A stretch of DNA of 54,759 bases from CAYQQJ01 sp964419935 (GTDB lineage Bacteria; Pseudomonadota; Gammaproteobacteria; Pseudomonadales; Cellvibrionaceae): positions 1-54,759 of the forward strand of contig CAYQQJ010000024.1 in NCBI GenBank assembly GCA_964419935.1, written 5' to 3'. Below the pieces are notes generated by a model. That model had not been told where the DNA came from. It did not search any database and saw only the letters and a program-made list of their open reading frames with translations. The position numbers were made by a program, and so were the translations under genes. Positions 1-8,030 of the stretch are shown piece by piece (the stretch's first letter is position 1; every line of letters starts with the position of its first letter).

Positions 1-71
1 GCTCTACCTTCCGCCATCCATGGCGGTCGCCTGCCGCGAGGGTTTCAAAAGATCTATCCCTGATGACAAAC
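1..71 (-). repeat. Hairpin repeat family 1, copy A (cut by window edge)
   Basis: Only part of this copy lies in the window. Read on the minus strand it has the same arm as copies C-E (TCAGGGATAGATCTTTTGAA) and the start of the conserved core. The usual second half is replaced by CCGCCATGGATGGCGG, which folds as a short hairpin with an ATGGAT loop, like the one in copy J. The first inner stem is incomplete, so this is a rearranged copy. The outer flank after position 71 (a run ending GCACTCGATTAAGG) matches the flank of copy F. It follows the permease gene in the same orientation. No transposase is nearby. Confidence 0.85.
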
Positions 72-155
72 TCTTTTGGCGCACTCGATTAAGGTAGTGT
101 GTTCGTTAAGACGTAGGTCGGTTCCACGCACAAAGACCCACACAGGATTCCAGGC

Positions 156-181
156 AAAAAAAAGCGGTCGCCAGGACCGCT
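156..181 (-). terminator. Rho-independent terminator of the permease gene or operon
   Basis: On the minus strand a perfect 7-bp stem AGCGGTC/GACCGCT with a 5-base loop is followed directly by eight T. It lies 37 bp past the stop codon of the NupG-like permease and probably ends the minus-strand sugar operon. Confidence 0.9.
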
Positions 182-217
182 AAAGCACACTTGATCGAGC
201 TTTCGATAAGCCTGCTG

Positions 218-1477
218 TCAGGGAAGTGACTCGGTGGGCTTTTCTGTTTCGCGTTCCTCAGCGGTGACGATTTTTTCGTTACGAAACGCAAAGCTGTAAA
301 GACCAAACACCACCAAAGCGAAGCCTGCGGGGAACAGCCAAATGTTTTGCCAGTCATGGCCGCTGTCGATTGTGAATTGTTCGGTGATCTGTCCTGCCAC
401 CCAAAAACCAATCAGCATGCCCACGCCATAGGTCGCCAGTGTGATCATGCCTTGTGCGGAGCTTTTGAATTTCTTGCCGGCTTTTGAATCCGTATAGATC
501 TGCCCGGAGACAAAGAAAAAGTCATAGCAAATGCCGTGCAGCGCGATGCCGATGATCAACATGAACACCATGCTGTCGGCGTTGCCGAATGCAAACAGGA
601 CATACCGCAACACCCAGGCCAGCATGCCAATCAGCAATGTCAACTTGATGCCGAAACGCTTCAGAAATAACGGCAACAGCAGCATGAAAACCACTTCTGA
701 AATCTGTCCCAATGTCATCTTGCCGGTGGCGTTGGCGACGCCGGTTTCGGTCAGAAAGGGGTTGGCATTCTGGTAGTAGAACGCCAGCGGAATGCAGATC
801 AGAATCGAGGAAAAAAAGAAGATCGCGAAGTTCCGGTCTTTCAAGAGTTTCAATGCGTCGAGACCGATGATGTCACTGAAGCGGAGTTTCTCACCGGAGG
901 CTGTGGTCGGGGGCGTTCGCGGCAGAGTGAAACTGAATACACCCAGGGCGAGGGACGCCAAAGCGCACATCAGGAAGGTATTTTTGAGCATGCCGGCAGC
1001 AATCGCTTCCTGGGAATCCCAAGAAAACAGGTAACTGATAACCAGCCCCGCAACAATCCAGCCAATGGTGCCCCACACCCGGATTTTGGAAAATTCTTTC
1101 GATGGATCATCCATTTGCCGGAAGGCCACAGAGTTGACCAATGCCAGTGTTGGCATGTACAGAATCATGTAAGCCAGGACAAACGGATAAAAAGTCGCAA
1201 ATTCTTCCGCGCGATAAAGCTGATACATCAGCACGGCACCCACCAGATGGAGTACACCCAGAATACGTTCAGCATTGAAATAACGATCGGCAATCAACCC
1301 AATCACAAACGGGGCGATGATCGCTCCCCAGGACTGTGTGGAGAACGCCATGCCGGTTTGACTGCCGGTGGCGTTCAGGTTGTTTGCCAGAAAGGTTCCC
1401 AGGGTAACGAACCATCCACCCCAGATAAAAAACTGGAGAAACATCATGGTGCTGAGTCGTAGCTTTATTATGTTCAT
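218..1477 (-). CDS. NupG-like MFS permease (nucleoside:H+ symporter family)
   Basis: A 420-residue, very hydrophobic protein of MFS length, compatible with 12 membrane segments. Motifs shared with E. coli NupG and XapB are visible along the whole length: FLQFFIWGGWFVTLG near the N-terminus, YMPTLALVNS, RVWGTIGW, the mid-loop TLPRTPPTT, SAQGM, and DWQNIWLFPAG near the C-terminus. Family members import nucleosides by proton symport. In sugar-oxidation clusters NupG-like paralogues probably carry sugars or keto-sugars instead, and the neighbours here favour that. The ATG at 1477 is chosen because the protein then begins like NupG; a GTG nine bases upstream has no ribosome site. It is the last gene of the minus-strand arm, 235 bp beyond the isomerase gene, with copy B of the repeat in the gap. 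The substrate is inference; the family is secure. Confidence 0.88.
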   Translation of the reverse strand: MNIIKLRLSTMMFLQFFIWGGWFVTLGTFLANNLNATGSQTGMAFSTQSWGAIIAPFVIGLIADRYFNAERILGVLHLVGAVLMYQLYRAEEFATFYPFVLAYMILYMPTLALVNSVAFRQMDDPSKEFSKIRVWGTIGWIVAGLVISYLFSWDSQEAIAAGMLKNTFLMCALASLALGVFSFTLPRTPPTTASGEKLRFSDIIGLDALKLLKDRNFAIFFFSSILICIPLAFYYQNANPFLTETGVANATGKMTLGQISEVVFMLLLPLFLKRFGIKLTLLIGMLAWVLRYVLFAFGNADSMVFMLIIGIALHGICYDFFFVSGQIYTDSKAGKKFKSSAQGMITLATYGVGMLIGFWVAGQITEQFTIDSGHDWQNIWLFPAGFALVVFGLYSFAFRNEKIVTAEERETEKPTESLP

Positions 1478-1562
1478 GATTTCCACACCGTTTTGTTAAA
1501 TGTTAAGTCGCACCGTTAGCCGGTTGAAATTCGGTTTCGGTAAATATTTGTCTGCGCGGCCC

Positions 1563-1667
1563 GTTTGTCACCAGGATAATTCTTTCGAAAACGCATAAAT
1601 ACTTCCCTGTAGCTCCCCCGCGGCGTCCTGCCGCGAGGGTTTCGAAAGAATTATCCTGCCGACAAAC
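1563..1667 (-). repeat. Hairpin repeat family 1, copy B
   Basis: Arms 1563-1590 and 1640-1667 are complementary over 28 bases with two mismatches. The inner stem CGCGGC/GCCGCG encloses AGGAC, one base shorter than usual, and the second loop reads ACAGGGAAG, all on the minus strand. Against copies C-E the arm bases next to the core differ (TTTCG for TTTTG, AATTC for GATCT), and the partner arm carries the matching changes. It sits between two minus-strand genes in the same orientation, so read-through transcription would make the loop-bearing strand. Confidence 0.92.
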
Positions 1668-1712
1668 TCCATCGGAAGCCTTGGCGTACTGGCTCTAAAC
1701 GGACAGCTTTTA

Positions 1713-2768
1713 CTATGCCAGCCCCAATATGCGACGGTTGCGCTGTTCATCGGTTTGGCCGCCAGCGAAGTCGTCAAAAGAGCGGCTGGCTTTGTTGATC
1801 ATGTGTTCGTTAATAAAGGCAGCACCTTCGGCGGCTCCCTGCACGGCATCCTTCAAGCAACATTCCCACTCGAGTACCGCCCAGCCCTGATAATCATATT
1901 GCGTGAGCTTGCTGAAGATGCCTTTGAAATCCACCTGGCCATCGCCGAGGGAGCGGAACCGGCCCGGACGGTCGACCCAGCTCTGGTAACCACCGTAGAC
2001 ACCCGAGCGGCCATTGGGGTTGAATTCCGCGTCCTTCACATGAAACATGCGAATGCGATCGTGGTAGCGATCGATAAAGTCGAGATAATCCAACTGTTGC
2101 AGCACGAAGTGGCTCGGGTCGAACAGGATGTTGGCTCGCGGGTGATGGTCGACGGTATCAAGAAAACGTTCGAAGGAGGCGCCATCGTGAAGGTCTTCTC
2201 CCGGGTGAATTTCATAGCAGAGATCAACCCCCGCATCCTCGAACGCGTCCAGAATAGGGCGCCAGCGGCGGGCGAGTTCGGCAAAGCCTTGTTCAACCAG
2301 GCCCGCGGGTCGCTGGGGCCAGGGGTACATCAAATGCCAGAGAAGGGCGCCGGAAAAGGTGGCGTGGGCATTCAGTCCCAATCGTTGGCTGGCTTTGGCG
2401 GCCAACTTGAGTTGGTCGATCGCCCATTCAGTGCGCGCCTGGGGTTTGCCGTGAAGTTCTTTTGGGGCGAAAGTGTCAAACAGCTCGTCATAGGCGGGAT
2501 GCACCGCAACCAGTTGGCCTTGCAGATGAGTCGACAACTCCGTAATTTCCACGCCAGCCTCCGCACAGATGCCGCGCACCTCGTCGCAATAGGTCTGGCT
2601 TTCTGCGGCGCGGGCGAGATCGAAGCAGCGGCTGTCGCCGGACGGCACTTGAATGCCTTTGTAGCCCAGGGAGGATGCCCACCCAGCGAGGGTGTCCAGA
2701 CGGTTGAAAGGGGCCTCGTCCGATAGAAATTGCGCCAGAAAAACCGCTGGCCCTTTGATAGCTGTCAT
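1713..2768 (-). CDS. Sugar phosphate isomerase/epimerase, xylose-isomerase-like TIM barrel (cytoplasmic)
   Basis: A 351-residue member of the AP-endonuclease-2 / xylose isomerase-like TIM-barrel family. Likely divalent-metal ligands of this fold are visible in order: Glu in CYEIHPGED, Asp/His in FDPSHF, His in FHVKDAE and Glu in VLEWEC. There is no export signal, in contrast to the related Tat-exported protein at 8031-8909. Such proteins isomerise or epimerise sugars, and some cleave keto-glycosides in clusters with GMC and Gfo/Idh enzymes. The ATG at 2768 is used; the reading frame continues two codons upstream to a TTG with no advantage. It lies 77 bp downstream of the dehydrogenase gene and is probably cotranscribed with it. 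The exact reaction cannot be read from the sequence. Confidence 0.87.
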   Translation of the reverse strand: MTAIKGPAVFLAQFLSDEAPFNRLDTLAGWASSLGYKGIQVPSGDSRCFDLARAAESQTYCDEVRGICAEAGVEITELSTHLQGQLVAVHPAYDELFDTFAPKELHGKPQARTEWAIDQLKLAAKASQRLGLNAHATFSGALLWHLMYPWPQRPAGLVEQGFAELARRWRPILDAFEDAGVDLCYEIHPGEDLHDGASFERFLDTVDHHPRANILFDPSHFVLQQLDYLDFIDRYHDRIRMFHVKDAEFNPNGRSGVYGGYQSWVDRPGRFRSLGDGQVDFKGIFSKLTQYDYQGWAVLEWECCLKDAVQGAAEGAAFINEHMINKASRSFDDFAGGQTDEQRNRRILGLA

Positions 2769-2845
2769 ACACAAATACCCTTTTTATTCGCTGCGACCGG
2801 ATTCACTGAGATCCGGCTTACTGACACGGGAGTGTCTTTCAATTT

Positions 2846-4027
2846 TCACATATAACCAACGTCGGCGATGGTTAGCCATTTTGCGTCGCTGGTGCGGCTT
2901 GCGACCATGCTTTCAATAAACGCCATACCGCGCAGTCCGGCGGAGATTCCCGGTACCCCGGGGGCGGTGTTTGAGCCCGGAGTCGCTTCGCTGCGGATCG
3001 CACTGGCGAAGTCCCTGTACAGGTTCGCCATGGCTTCCAGATAGCCTTCGGGATGGCCGCCAGGCAGCCGGCAGCGCTTGAGTGCCTCTTCGCAGAGCCC
3101 GCTCTGGTCAACGCCGGCGCGCAGTGTCTGAGCCGGTTCACCCTGGCGGCGATGGATCAGGCTGTTGGGCTCCATCTGGTGCCACTCCAGCCCACCTTTG
3201 TCGCCATACAGCCGAATCTTCAGTGCGTTTTCCTCTCCTGCGCATACCTGGCTGGCAATCAAGACGCCCGTGGCGCCTTTATCAGTGCGCAGCAGCGCGG
3301 CGCCGTCGTCGTCCAGTCGGCGGTCGGGAACATGGACGCCAAGCTCGGCACACACGGATGTGATTCTCTGATCAGTAATAAATTCAGCCAAGCCAAAGGC
3401 ATGGGTTCCGATATCCGCCATGCAACCGCTGATGCCTGCCAGAGCTGGGTCTGTACGCCAGGCTGCCTGCTTGTTGCCTTGTTGTTCCTGGTCCTCGCTC
3501 ATCCAGCCTTGCGGGTACTCGACGTAGATTTTGCGCAACTTGCCGATGGCGCCACTGCGTACCATGTCCCGTGCCTGCCACACCATGGGATAGCCGAGGT
3601 AGGTATGGGTCAAGCCGTAAAGACAGTTGGAGCTTTGCAGAGCCTCGGCAACTTGCTGTGCTTCTGCCAGGGAGGTGGCTGCGGGCTTTTCCGAAAACAC
3701 ATGTATGCCGGCAGCCAGTGCCGCCTCGGCAATGGGTGCGTGCAAATGATTGGGCGTGACAATAGCCAGCATTTCCACACGTTCATCAGCTGGACGCTGC
3801 ACTTCCTGGGCGATCAGTGTTTGCCAGGAATCATAAAGCCGCTCCGGTACCAGCCCAAGCTGTTCACCGGTACGCTGGTTATTCTCAGAATTGCGGCTGA
3901 AGGCGCCACAAACGAGGTCGATTTGTCCATCAATGGCAGCGGCGCTTCGATGGACGGCTCCAATAAAAGCGCCTTCACCGCCGCCGATCATGCCCATGCG
4001 GACTCTGGAATGCTTGCGTGTGCTCAT
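2846..4027 (-). CDS. Gfo/Idh/MocA family NAD(P)-dependent oxidoreductase
   Basis: A 393-residue two-domain dehydrogenase. The N-terminal Rossmann fold starts at about residue 11 with a glycine-rich loop, MGMIGGGEGAFIG, followed by the family motif FSEKPAATS near residue 115. The C-terminal half has the catalytic DIGTH segment in ISGCMADIGTHAFGLAEF. Family members oxidise or reduce sugars, inositols and keto-sugars with a nicotinamide cofactor in the cytoplasm. It is the first gene of the minus-strand arm; its start codon lies 38 bp from the operator at 4066-4079, consistent with direct LacI control. In a keto-sugar pathway it would reduce the 3-keto group after uptake, which is inference from context. 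Confidence 0.9.
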   Translation of the reverse strand: MSTRKHSRVRMGMIGGGEGAFIGAVHRSAAAIDGQIDLVCGAFSRNSENNQRTGEQLGLVPERLYDSWQTLIAQEVQRPADERVEMLAIVTPNHLHAPIAEAALAAGIHVFSEKPAATSLAEAQQVAEALQSSNCLYGLTHTYLGYPMVWQARDMVRSGAIGKLRKIYVEYPQGWMSEDQEQQGNKQAAWRTDPALAGISGCMADIGTHAFGLAEFITDQRITSVCAELGVHVPDRRLDDDGAALLRTDKGATGVLIASQVCAGEENALKIRLYGDKGGLEWHQMEPNSLIHRRQGEPAQTLRAGVDQSGLCEEALKRCRLPGGHPEGYLEAMANLYRDFASAIRSEATPGSNTAPGVPGISAGLRGMAFIESMVASRTSDAKWLTIADVGYM

Positions 4028-4065
4028 GAACTTCTCATCGATTATTTATGGCTGGACAGTCGAAA

Positions 4066-4079
4066 TGTAACCGATTACA
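4066..4079. promoter_or_regulatory. LacI-family operator, left copy
   Basis: TGTAACCGATTACA matches the common LacI/GalR-family pattern TGTAAnCGnTTACA at every fixed position. It lies 38 bp upstream of the minus-strand dehydrogenase gene and 156 bp upstream of the lacI gene. The site at 5342-5355 is its exact reverse complement. Binding would block the minus-strand promoter and possibly affect lacI itself. Confidence 0.85.
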
Positions 4080-4235
4080 TGCGGGCGTGTCAAACGATGC
4101 CATCAAACCCTGAAAGCGCCGCTTAAGAAAGAGCTTGACCTCGTCGCTTGAGCCACTATTGTATTTCCTGAATTTTGAAAATGAATAGTTCGCGAGAGGC
4201 TGTCAAGGCTTCCGCAACGTCGGAAAGAGAACCTC

Positions 4236-5243
4236 ATGTCCAACATACGCACTGTGGCCGGGCTGGCCGGCGTCTCGGTTGCCACAGTTTCCCGGGCCCT
4301 GCAGAAGCCGGATCTTGTGTCAGCAAAGACACGGCAGAAAGTTCTGGCCGCGGTAAAGCAGGCGGGCTACAAGCCCAATCTGATGGCTGTACAATTTCGT
4401 TCGCGCAAATCGCGCAATCTGGTGGTGTTGGTTCCCACGGTCGCTAACCTCTTTTTCGCCCGCGTTATCGGTGGTATGCAGGAAGCCGCGCGCAAAAAAA
4501 ACTATTCCATTCTCCTGTGCAACACCCTTGGCAATCCGGAGCTGGAGGAGAACTACGCCCGGATGATCCAGACGTTTCAGGCCGACGGCCTGATCCAGCT
4601 GCGGGCCCATTATCCATTTCAGCCCCAGGATTTTGAAGCCGGTGCCTTGCCGCCCATGGTCAATGCCTGTGAGGTGATGGACAACGCAGGCTGCCCAACG
4701 GTGAGTCTGGACAACCGGAGGGCAGCTCGCGCGATGACGGAGCACCTGATTCGACTGGGCCATAAGCGAATCGGCATGATCAAGGGGCCTCAGCGCAGCC
4801 CGCTGACGCGAGACCGCCTTGCGGGATATCGCGATGCCCTCCAGGCAGCGGGCATTGCCTTTGACGAAAATCTATTGTGCCCTGGTGACTTCACCCTGGC
4901 ATCCGGTCGCAAGGCGGCGGGTGTGCTGATCAGCCGGGATGATCCGCCAACGGCGATTTTCTGTGAGAACGATGAGATGGCGATTGGCGCCATTCAACGC
5001 ATCAAGCAGGCCGGTCTCAAAGTGCCGGACGATATCTCGGTAACCGGCTTCGACGATATCGCGTTTGCGTCTTTCAGTGATCCACCCCTGACCACGGTGG
5101 CACAGCCTGCGGAAGAGTTTGGCAGCACGGCAGTCTCTCTCCTGGTCGACTTGTTGGAGGGCCAGATCAAGAAGGTTCCCAACGTGATTTTGCCATTTGA
5201 ATTGATCGTTCGCGCCAGCACGGGTCCGGTGCGGGGGGCGTGA
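4236..5243 (+). CDS. LacI/GalR-family transcriptional regulator
   Basis: A 335-residue protein of standard length. The N-terminal helix-turn-helix is textbook (TVAGLAGVSVATVSRAL, about residues 6-22) and is followed by the hinge helix region. The rest is a periplasmic-binding-protein-like effector domain with the family patterns GHKRIG, TAIFCENDEMAIGA and DDISVTGFDDIAFA. The start follows a GGAAAGAGAA ribosome site. The gene lies between two divergent sugar-catabolic arms, and the same operator occurs on both sides of it, so it is most likely their local repressor. The effector is probably the transported sugar or an oxidised derivative. The GGCCGCAAGCTGCAAGC word just after the stop (5255-5275) also occurs inside the repeat at 10596-10739. 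Confidence 0.93.
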   Translation: MSNIRTVAGLAGVSVATVSRALQKPDLVSAKTRQKVLAAVKQAGYKPNLMAVQFRSRKSRNLVVLVPTVANLFFARVIGGMQEAARKKNYSILLCNTLGNPELEENYARMIQTFQADGLIQLRAHYPFQPQDFEAGALPPMVNACEVMDNAGCPTVSLDNRRAARAMTEHLIRLGHKRIGMIKGPQRSPLTRDRLAGYRDALQAAGIAFDENLLCPGDFTLASGRKAAGVLISRDDPPTAIFCENDEMAIGAIQRIKQAGLKVPDDISVTGFDDIAFASFSDPPLTTVAQPAEEFGSTAVSLLVDLLEGQIKKVPNVILPFELIVRASTGPVRGA

Positions 5244-5341
5244 GGGAGCTTTAAGCCTCAGGCCGCAAGCTGCAAGCAATGTCCGTGGCTGACAGGGTGG
5301 GGCTTAACTCGTATGTGTCACCCTCCGCTTGCGCGTGCCAC

Positions 5342-5355
5342 TGTAATCGGTTACA
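5342..5355. promoter_or_regulatory. LacI-family operator, right copy
   Basis: TGTAATCGGTTACA is the exact reverse complement of the site at 4066-4079. It lies 232 bp upstream of the Tat-exported subunit gene, within the 343-bp gap 5244-5586. The rest of that gap holds a GCAAGC-rich repeat word near 5255-5275 and a small perfect hairpin (GCAGTG acta CACTGC, 5466-5481). I see no convincing -35/-10 pair there. Confidence 0.88.
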
Positions 5356-5586
5356 TTTTTGTTGAGCTTGAGCAATTCGCGGTCGATTCGGCTTCTGGTA
5401 CACCGTGAAATTGCATTGGCGGCCGGTGACGAAACAGTCGATTTATTGGCGGGCGAAAACATTCGGCAGTGACTACACTGCACTACACTTGCGAAGAGTT
5501 AACGATGATAGTGGCACTTTGAGCGGCTTTATGGCTGCCTCCCAGCTCCTAGCCACTTTCGATTTTGATCAGTATGAGCCAGATCT

Positions 5587-6189
5587 ATGACTAAATCAGC
5601 CAACCTCAACCGCCGCGAGCTGTTGCGTCGAGCCGCAACCGTTCTGGGCGTCAGTGCTATTTCTCCAGGAATCGCGTCAGCGGTCATGGCAGGGGCGAAA
5701 GCCGGTGCCTTGCCTCAAAAAGCCCGCCTGCTTACCGCGCAACAACTGGATTTACTGGCGGTGTTGACTGAAATGATTCTGCCAACAACCGACACACCGG
5801 GGGCGACGGCGGCGGGTGTGCATCACTTTATTGATGTGATGGTCAGCGATTATTTCGCGCCGGCGCACCGGGACCATTTCCTCAAGGGTTTGGCGAATGT
5901 AAACGCCCGGGCGAAGGCGCGGGATTTCAAAAGCTTTCTGGATGCCGATAATGAAACCCGGCACAGCATCGCGGTTGAACTTGATCAAGCGGCCTATGGC
6001 TCATCCAGGCAGTATCCTGAAAGTGCAGACGTTCTTTTGCCTTTCTTTCGCGAGCTCAAGGAATTGACGCTGGTCGGTTATTACACGTCAAAAGTCGGTG
6101 CGACGATGGAGCTGGCTTACGACCCGATTCCCGGCAATTATGACGGTTGCGTCCCCTATAAAACGCTTGGCCGCGCCTGGGCTACCTAA
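5587..6189 (+). CDS. Gluconate 2-dehydrogenase subunit 3-like protein, Tat-exported
   Basis: A 200-residue protein beginning with a twin-arginine signal (NRRELLRRAAT, residues 8-18) and a hydrophobic stretch to about residue 36. The mature part has the small-subunit pattern of the gluconate 2-dehydrogenase subunit 3 family: AEMILPTTDTPGA-like text (EMILPTTDTPGA) near residue 60 and ELTLVGYYTSKVGA near residue 160. In this family the small subunit is folded in the cytoplasm with the FAD subunit and carries it across the membrane by the Tat route. The next gene, 93 bp downstream, encodes that FAD subunit. No strong ribosome site precedes the ATG. A third, cytochrome c subunit, common in related complexes, is not encoded here. 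Confidence 0.87.
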   Translation: MTKSANLNRRELLRRAATVLGVSAISPGIASAVMAGAKAGALPQKARLLTAQQLDLLAVLTEMILPTTDTPGATAAGVHHFIDVMVSDYFAPAHRDHFLKGLANVNARAKARDFKSFLDADNETRHSIAVELDQAAYGSSRQYPESADVLLPFFRELKELTLVGYYTSKVGATMELAYDPIPGNYDGCVPYKTLGRAWAT

Positions 6190-6282
6190 ATGCTGTTGCT
6201 CCGAGCGCTGATGGCGACCGCAAATTCTGCGCGCCGATGACAGAAATCCAGTTTCAAAAATTTTTTTTACAGGTATCAGGTC

Positions 6283-7977
6283 GTGGAAAAACAACATTAC
6301 GATGCAATAGTGGTGGGTTCCGGTATCTCCGGCGGTTGGGCTGCCAAGGAGCTGACTGAACGCGGCCTCAAGACACTGGTGATTGAACGTGGCAAGGAAG
6401 TGGTCCACCGCACAAGCTACAAGACGGATTTCAGTACCCCTTGGGATTTTGAGCACCGGGGCAAAGTGAATGAGGAGCTGGCGGACACTGACTACAGCAT
6501 CCAGAAGAAATGCTATGCCTTCAGTGAACTGAATCGCGGCCGGTTTATCAACGACCGCGAGAACCCATACATCCAGGTTAAGCCCTTCGATTGGATTCGC
6601 GGCAATGGCACGGGCGGTCGCTCGCAGTTGTGGGGTCGACAGACGTACCGCTGGGCGGACCTGGATTTTGAGGCCAATGCCAAAGACGGCCACGGTGTAG
6701 ATTGGCCAATCCGCTATAGCGATATCGCGTCCTGGTACGATTATGTGGAAGACTTTGCCGGCATCAGTGGCAACCGCGATGGCATTCCTCATTTGCCCGA
6801 TGGCAATTTCCTGCCGCCGATGGAAATGAACTGCGTCGAGCTGGACGTCAAGGCCAAACTGGAGAAAGCCTTTCCCGGCCGGCATATGATCATTGGTCGC
6901 GCCGCTCACCTGACTGAACCGAAACCGGTACATCTGGCGCTGGGGCGAGGGCAGTGTCAAAACCGCAACCAGTGTCATCGCGGCTGTTCCTTTGGCGCTT
7001 ATTTCAGTAGCCTGAGCGCGACCTTACCGGCAGCGGCAAAGACCAGTAATTTACAGATCGTCAATAACAGCATTGCCAAGGAGGTGCTGTACGACGCGGA
7101 CACTGGCCGGGCGACAGGCGTCCGCGTAATAGATACAGCGACGCTGCAGGAAAAAGTCTACAGCGCGAATGTCATCTTCCTGTGCGCCTCCACCTTGGGC
7201 ACCACTCAGGTGATGCTCAATTCTGTATCGGAACAGTTCCCCAATGGCATTGGCAACTCCAGTGGTACCCTCGGCCATTACCTCATGGATCACACCATGC
7301 GCGCGGGTGCGGTGGCTGATGTTGTTGGTTATGAAGACAGCTACTATTCCGGCCGACGGCCCAATGGCATTTACATTCCGCGGTTTCGCAATGTCACCGA
7401 CAAGCACCCGGACTTCGTTCGTGGCTACGGCTACCAGGGCGGCGCCTTTCGCGAAAGCTGGGAGCGCGGGGCCAACGAAGAGGGCTTTGGCGTATCGCTG
7501 AAAGAAAAGCTGCACAATCCCGGCCCGTGGAAGTTCAACCTGACCGGGTTCGGCGAAATGTTGCCACGCTTCGAGAACAAGGTTGAGCTGGATCATAAGC
7601 AGCGCGACGCCTTTGGCTTGCCGCAGCTGAGATTCGATGTCAGCTGGACGGACAATGAACACCATATGCGGGAAGACATAGCGCTCTCGGCCAAGCAAAT
7701 GTTGGAGGCGGCGGGAATGAAGAACGTCCAGCCTTACGTGGTCGAGCACCCACCGGGGCTGTCAATTCACGAGATGGGCACCGCACGTATGGGGCGGGAC
7801 CCGAAGACGTCGGTACTCAACGGCTTCAACCAGTGCCACGATGTGCGCAATTTGTTTGTTACCGATGGCGCAGCCATGGCTTCATCCGCCTGCCAGAACC
7901 CGTCGTTAACCTATATGGCCTTGACTGCGAGGGCAGTGGATTACGCAGTGAAGGAGATGAAATCCGGTCGCTTGTAA
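6283..7977 (+). CDS. GMC-family FAD-dependent sugar dehydrogenase, catalytic subunit
   Basis: A 564-residue flavoprotein starting at GTG after a CAGGTATCAGG leader. The FAD-binding loop VVGSGISGGWAA lies at residues 10-21. The C-terminal part has the catalytic-site His in GLSIHEMGTARMG and Asn in QNPSLTYMA. Three cysteines in C-x5-C-x3-C spacing (C225, C231, C235) match, to my recollection, the pattern that binds a 3Fe-4S cluster in bacterial FAD glucose dehydrogenases. There is no export signal of its own, so export probably depends on the preceding Tat subunit. Members include glucose, gluconate, sorbitol and glucoside-3-dehydrogenases. The neighbouring TIM-barrel and Gfo/Idh genes favour glucoside 3-oxidation. 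Confidence 0.9.
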   Translation: MEKQHYDAIVVGSGISGGWAAKELTERGLKTLVIERGKEVVHRTSYKTDFSTPWDFEHRGKVNEELADTDYSIQKKCYAFSELNRGRFINDRENPYIQVKPFDWIRGNGTGGRSQLWGRQTYRWADLDFEANAKDGHGVDWPIRYSDIASWYDYVEDFAGISGNRDGIPHLPDGNFLPPMEMNCVELDVKAKLEKAFPGRHMIIGRAAHLTEPKPVHLALGRGQCQNRNQCHRGCSFGAYFSSLSATLPAAAKTSNLQIVNNSIAKEVLYDADTGRATGVRVIDTATLQEKVYSANVIFLCASTLGTTQVMLNSVSEQFPNGIGNSSGTLGHYLMDHTMRAGAVADVVGYEDSYYSGRRPNGIYIPRFRNVTDKHPDFVRGYGYQGGAFRESWERGANEEGFGVSLKEKLHNPGPWKFNLTGFGEMLPRFENKVELDHKQRDAFGLPQLRFDVSWTDNEHHMREDIALSAKQMLEAAGMKNVQPYVVEHPPGLSIHEMGTARMGRDPKTSVLNGFNQCHDVRNLFVTDGAAMASSACQNPSLTYMALTARAVDYAVKEMKSGRL

Positions 7978-8030
7978 AGCAACCATACCCGCTATAAACC
8001 ATAAAAATTCAGCCAGTGAGGGAAATGAAA

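Noticed and set aside
5405..5590. 61-residue ORF ending in an ATGA overlap with the Tat subunit gene
   Set aside because: The overlap is suggestive but there is no ribosome site, no recognisable protein character, and it crosses a hairpin in the regulatory gap.
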